This document shows, one piece after another, positions 63,230-64,000 of a stretch of DNA of 64,000 nucleotides. A program made the position numbers and the translations under genes. Below the pieces are notes generated by a model. The model ran no database searches. It saw only the letters and a list, made by a program, of their open reading frames with translations, and was not told where the DNA came from. Source of the stretch: JAEUHQ01 sp964538915 (lineage in GTDB: Bacteria > Planctomycetota > UBA1135 > UBA2386); the NCBI GenBank assembly GCA_964538915.1, contig CAZIFB010000012.1, positions 1-64,000 on the forward strand, read 5' to 3'. Within the stretch, counting starts at the first letter, position 1; each line of letters begins with the position of its first letter.

Positions 63230-64000
63230 GAACGCGACGCCGGGTGGTCGCGACGGCGGTGTGCTTCGCGGTCGCGTCGCCAGTGGTGGCGCAGCGGATC
63301 GTGGTCGGCGTACCGTCGGTGTTCGTGCCGCGAGTCGCCGAAGTGATCGGCGGAATCGTCGGCGACGACGCGGTGGTGGTCGCGACCGGATCGATGGCCG
63401 CGTCCGGGTCGGGCGAGGCGGTGCACGTGCTTCTGCTCCAGGACGAGTGGACGCTTGCTCGGCTCGCCGCCGCGGATCGGTTGGCGCCGCTGGACGGCCG
63501 TGCCTTGCCGTTCGTGGTGTCGTTCTCCACGTCCGTGGTGCTCGTGTGCAGGGACAGCGGGTTCGCCGTCGACGGCGCGGACATCGCGTGGGACGAACTC
63601 GCGCTGCGCCCCGAGCTGCACGACCGTCTGGGTCTGGCAGGCCCCGAAGTCGACGGCGGTCCGTGGCTCGCCGCGTTTCGGGAGGCGCTGCGGCGCGGAG
63701 GATCCGAAGACCACGGCATCGCGATCTGGACCACGCTCGACGCGCGCGCCGGCCGTCTCGCCGCTTCGGTCGACGCCGTTCTCGAGGGCCTGCGCGGCGG
63801 GTCGTTCGTGGCGGCCGTCGGGCCGGCAAACTGGTTCGCCGGCGTGGTTGCGTCGGGGCAACCGTCGTTGCGCTCGATCGCCGTGCGGGGCGGGATCCCG
63901 GCCGCCTACGGATCGGCGCTGCTCGTGGGATCTCCGCCGGCGGCGCGCGCGGTCCTGCGCCGGCTCGACGAACCCGCCGCGCGGCAGTCGATCGCGGCGG
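63226..64000 (+). CDS. Periplasmic binding protein-like, cut by the window end
   Basis: The first 258 residues are visible. The GTG start overlaps the MFS stop (GTGA). A basic start and signal peptide ending in VVAQ are followed by an alpha/beta binding-protein-like domain: RIVVGVPSVFVPRVAEVI, VHVLLLQDEWTLARLAAADRLAPLD, LPFVVSFSTSVVLVCRDSGFAV, and GIAIWTTLDA. This is similar in rhythm to iron or thiamine solute-binding proteins. Coupling to an MFS rather than an ABC gene is odd; ABC genes may lie beyond the edge. Confidence 0.72.
   Translation, partial: MRTRRRVVATAVCFAVASPVVAQRIVVGVPSVFVPRVAEVIGGIVGDDAVVVATGSMAASGSGEAVHVLLLQDEWTLARLAAADRLAPLDGRALPFVVSFSTSVVLVCRDSGFAVDGADIAWDELALRPELHDRLGLAGPEVDGGPWLAAFREALRRGGSEDHGIAIWTTLDARAGRLAASVDAVLEGLRGGSFVAAVGPANWFAGVVASGQPSLRSIAVRGGIPAAYGSALLVGSPPAARAVLRRLDEPAARQSIAA

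Overview
The window is a 64 kb piece of a high-GC (about 70% by eye), densely coded chromosome from a Gram-negative bacterium. A planctomycete-like origin is my best inference. It rests on several points: a short CxxC-CxxC zinc-ribbon protein, a sigma factor paired with a TPR-containing zinc-finger partner, secreted squalene-cyclase-repeat proteins, and a di-haem peroxidase with an extra secreted-type C-terminal module. Outer-membrane LPS chemistry is implied by gmhA, a Kdo kinase and a family 9 glycosyltransferase. No rRNA, tRNA, insertion sequence, phage or CRISPR array was seen.

Layout. 1-419: four ~102-base tandem repeats with conserved hairpins. 420-6296: leftward SOS mutasome operon lexA-imuA-imuB-dnaE2 behind a 22-base operator-like palindrome. 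6475-13739: secreted subtilase, a Tsr3-like protein, glycosyltransferase, kdkA, queA, thiE and a TPR membrane protein. 13921-20766: di-haem peroxidase, UPF1-like helicase, proline-catabolism dehydrogenase, zinc ribbon and queG. 20885-24264: degenerate kinase-fold protein, sigma factor, zinc-finger/TPR partner and a secreted protein. 24302-33492: housekeeping metabolism (GDPD, gmhA, SDR, TSUP transporter, mdh, ETF-QO). 33517-41909: a nine-gene leftward VgrG island (VgrG, DUF6484, TIGR02270, DUF2169, PAAR-like, a dead ketosynthase-fold protein, an unknown 323-aa protein and two paralogous accessory proteins) with no secretion-system core. 42257-48463: methyltransferase, glpD, nagA and an overlapping three-gene membrane cluster. 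48530-56333: an S9 peptidase-peroxiredoxin fusion, an N-formylglutamate amidohydrolase-like protein, a GT-C glycosyltransferase and a secreted, membrane-anchored double beta-carbonic anhydrase. 56668-64000: fusA, two cupins, a PTPS-III-type pterin enzyme, an FAD oxidoreductase, an MFS transporter and a truncated binding protein.

Three genome-wide habits show in the sequence. First, many start codons are preceded 6-13 bases upstream by a TANNNT hexamer, which suggests leaderless or near-leaderless mRNAs. Second, convergent gene pairs often share a compact inverted repeat at their stop codons. Third, five Sec signal peptides end in A-Q, predicting N-terminal glutamine after cleavage. The most unusual single items are the peptidase-peroxiredoxin fusion, the His-rich anchored double carbonic anhydrase, and the VgrG island with an active-site-less ketosynthase fold.
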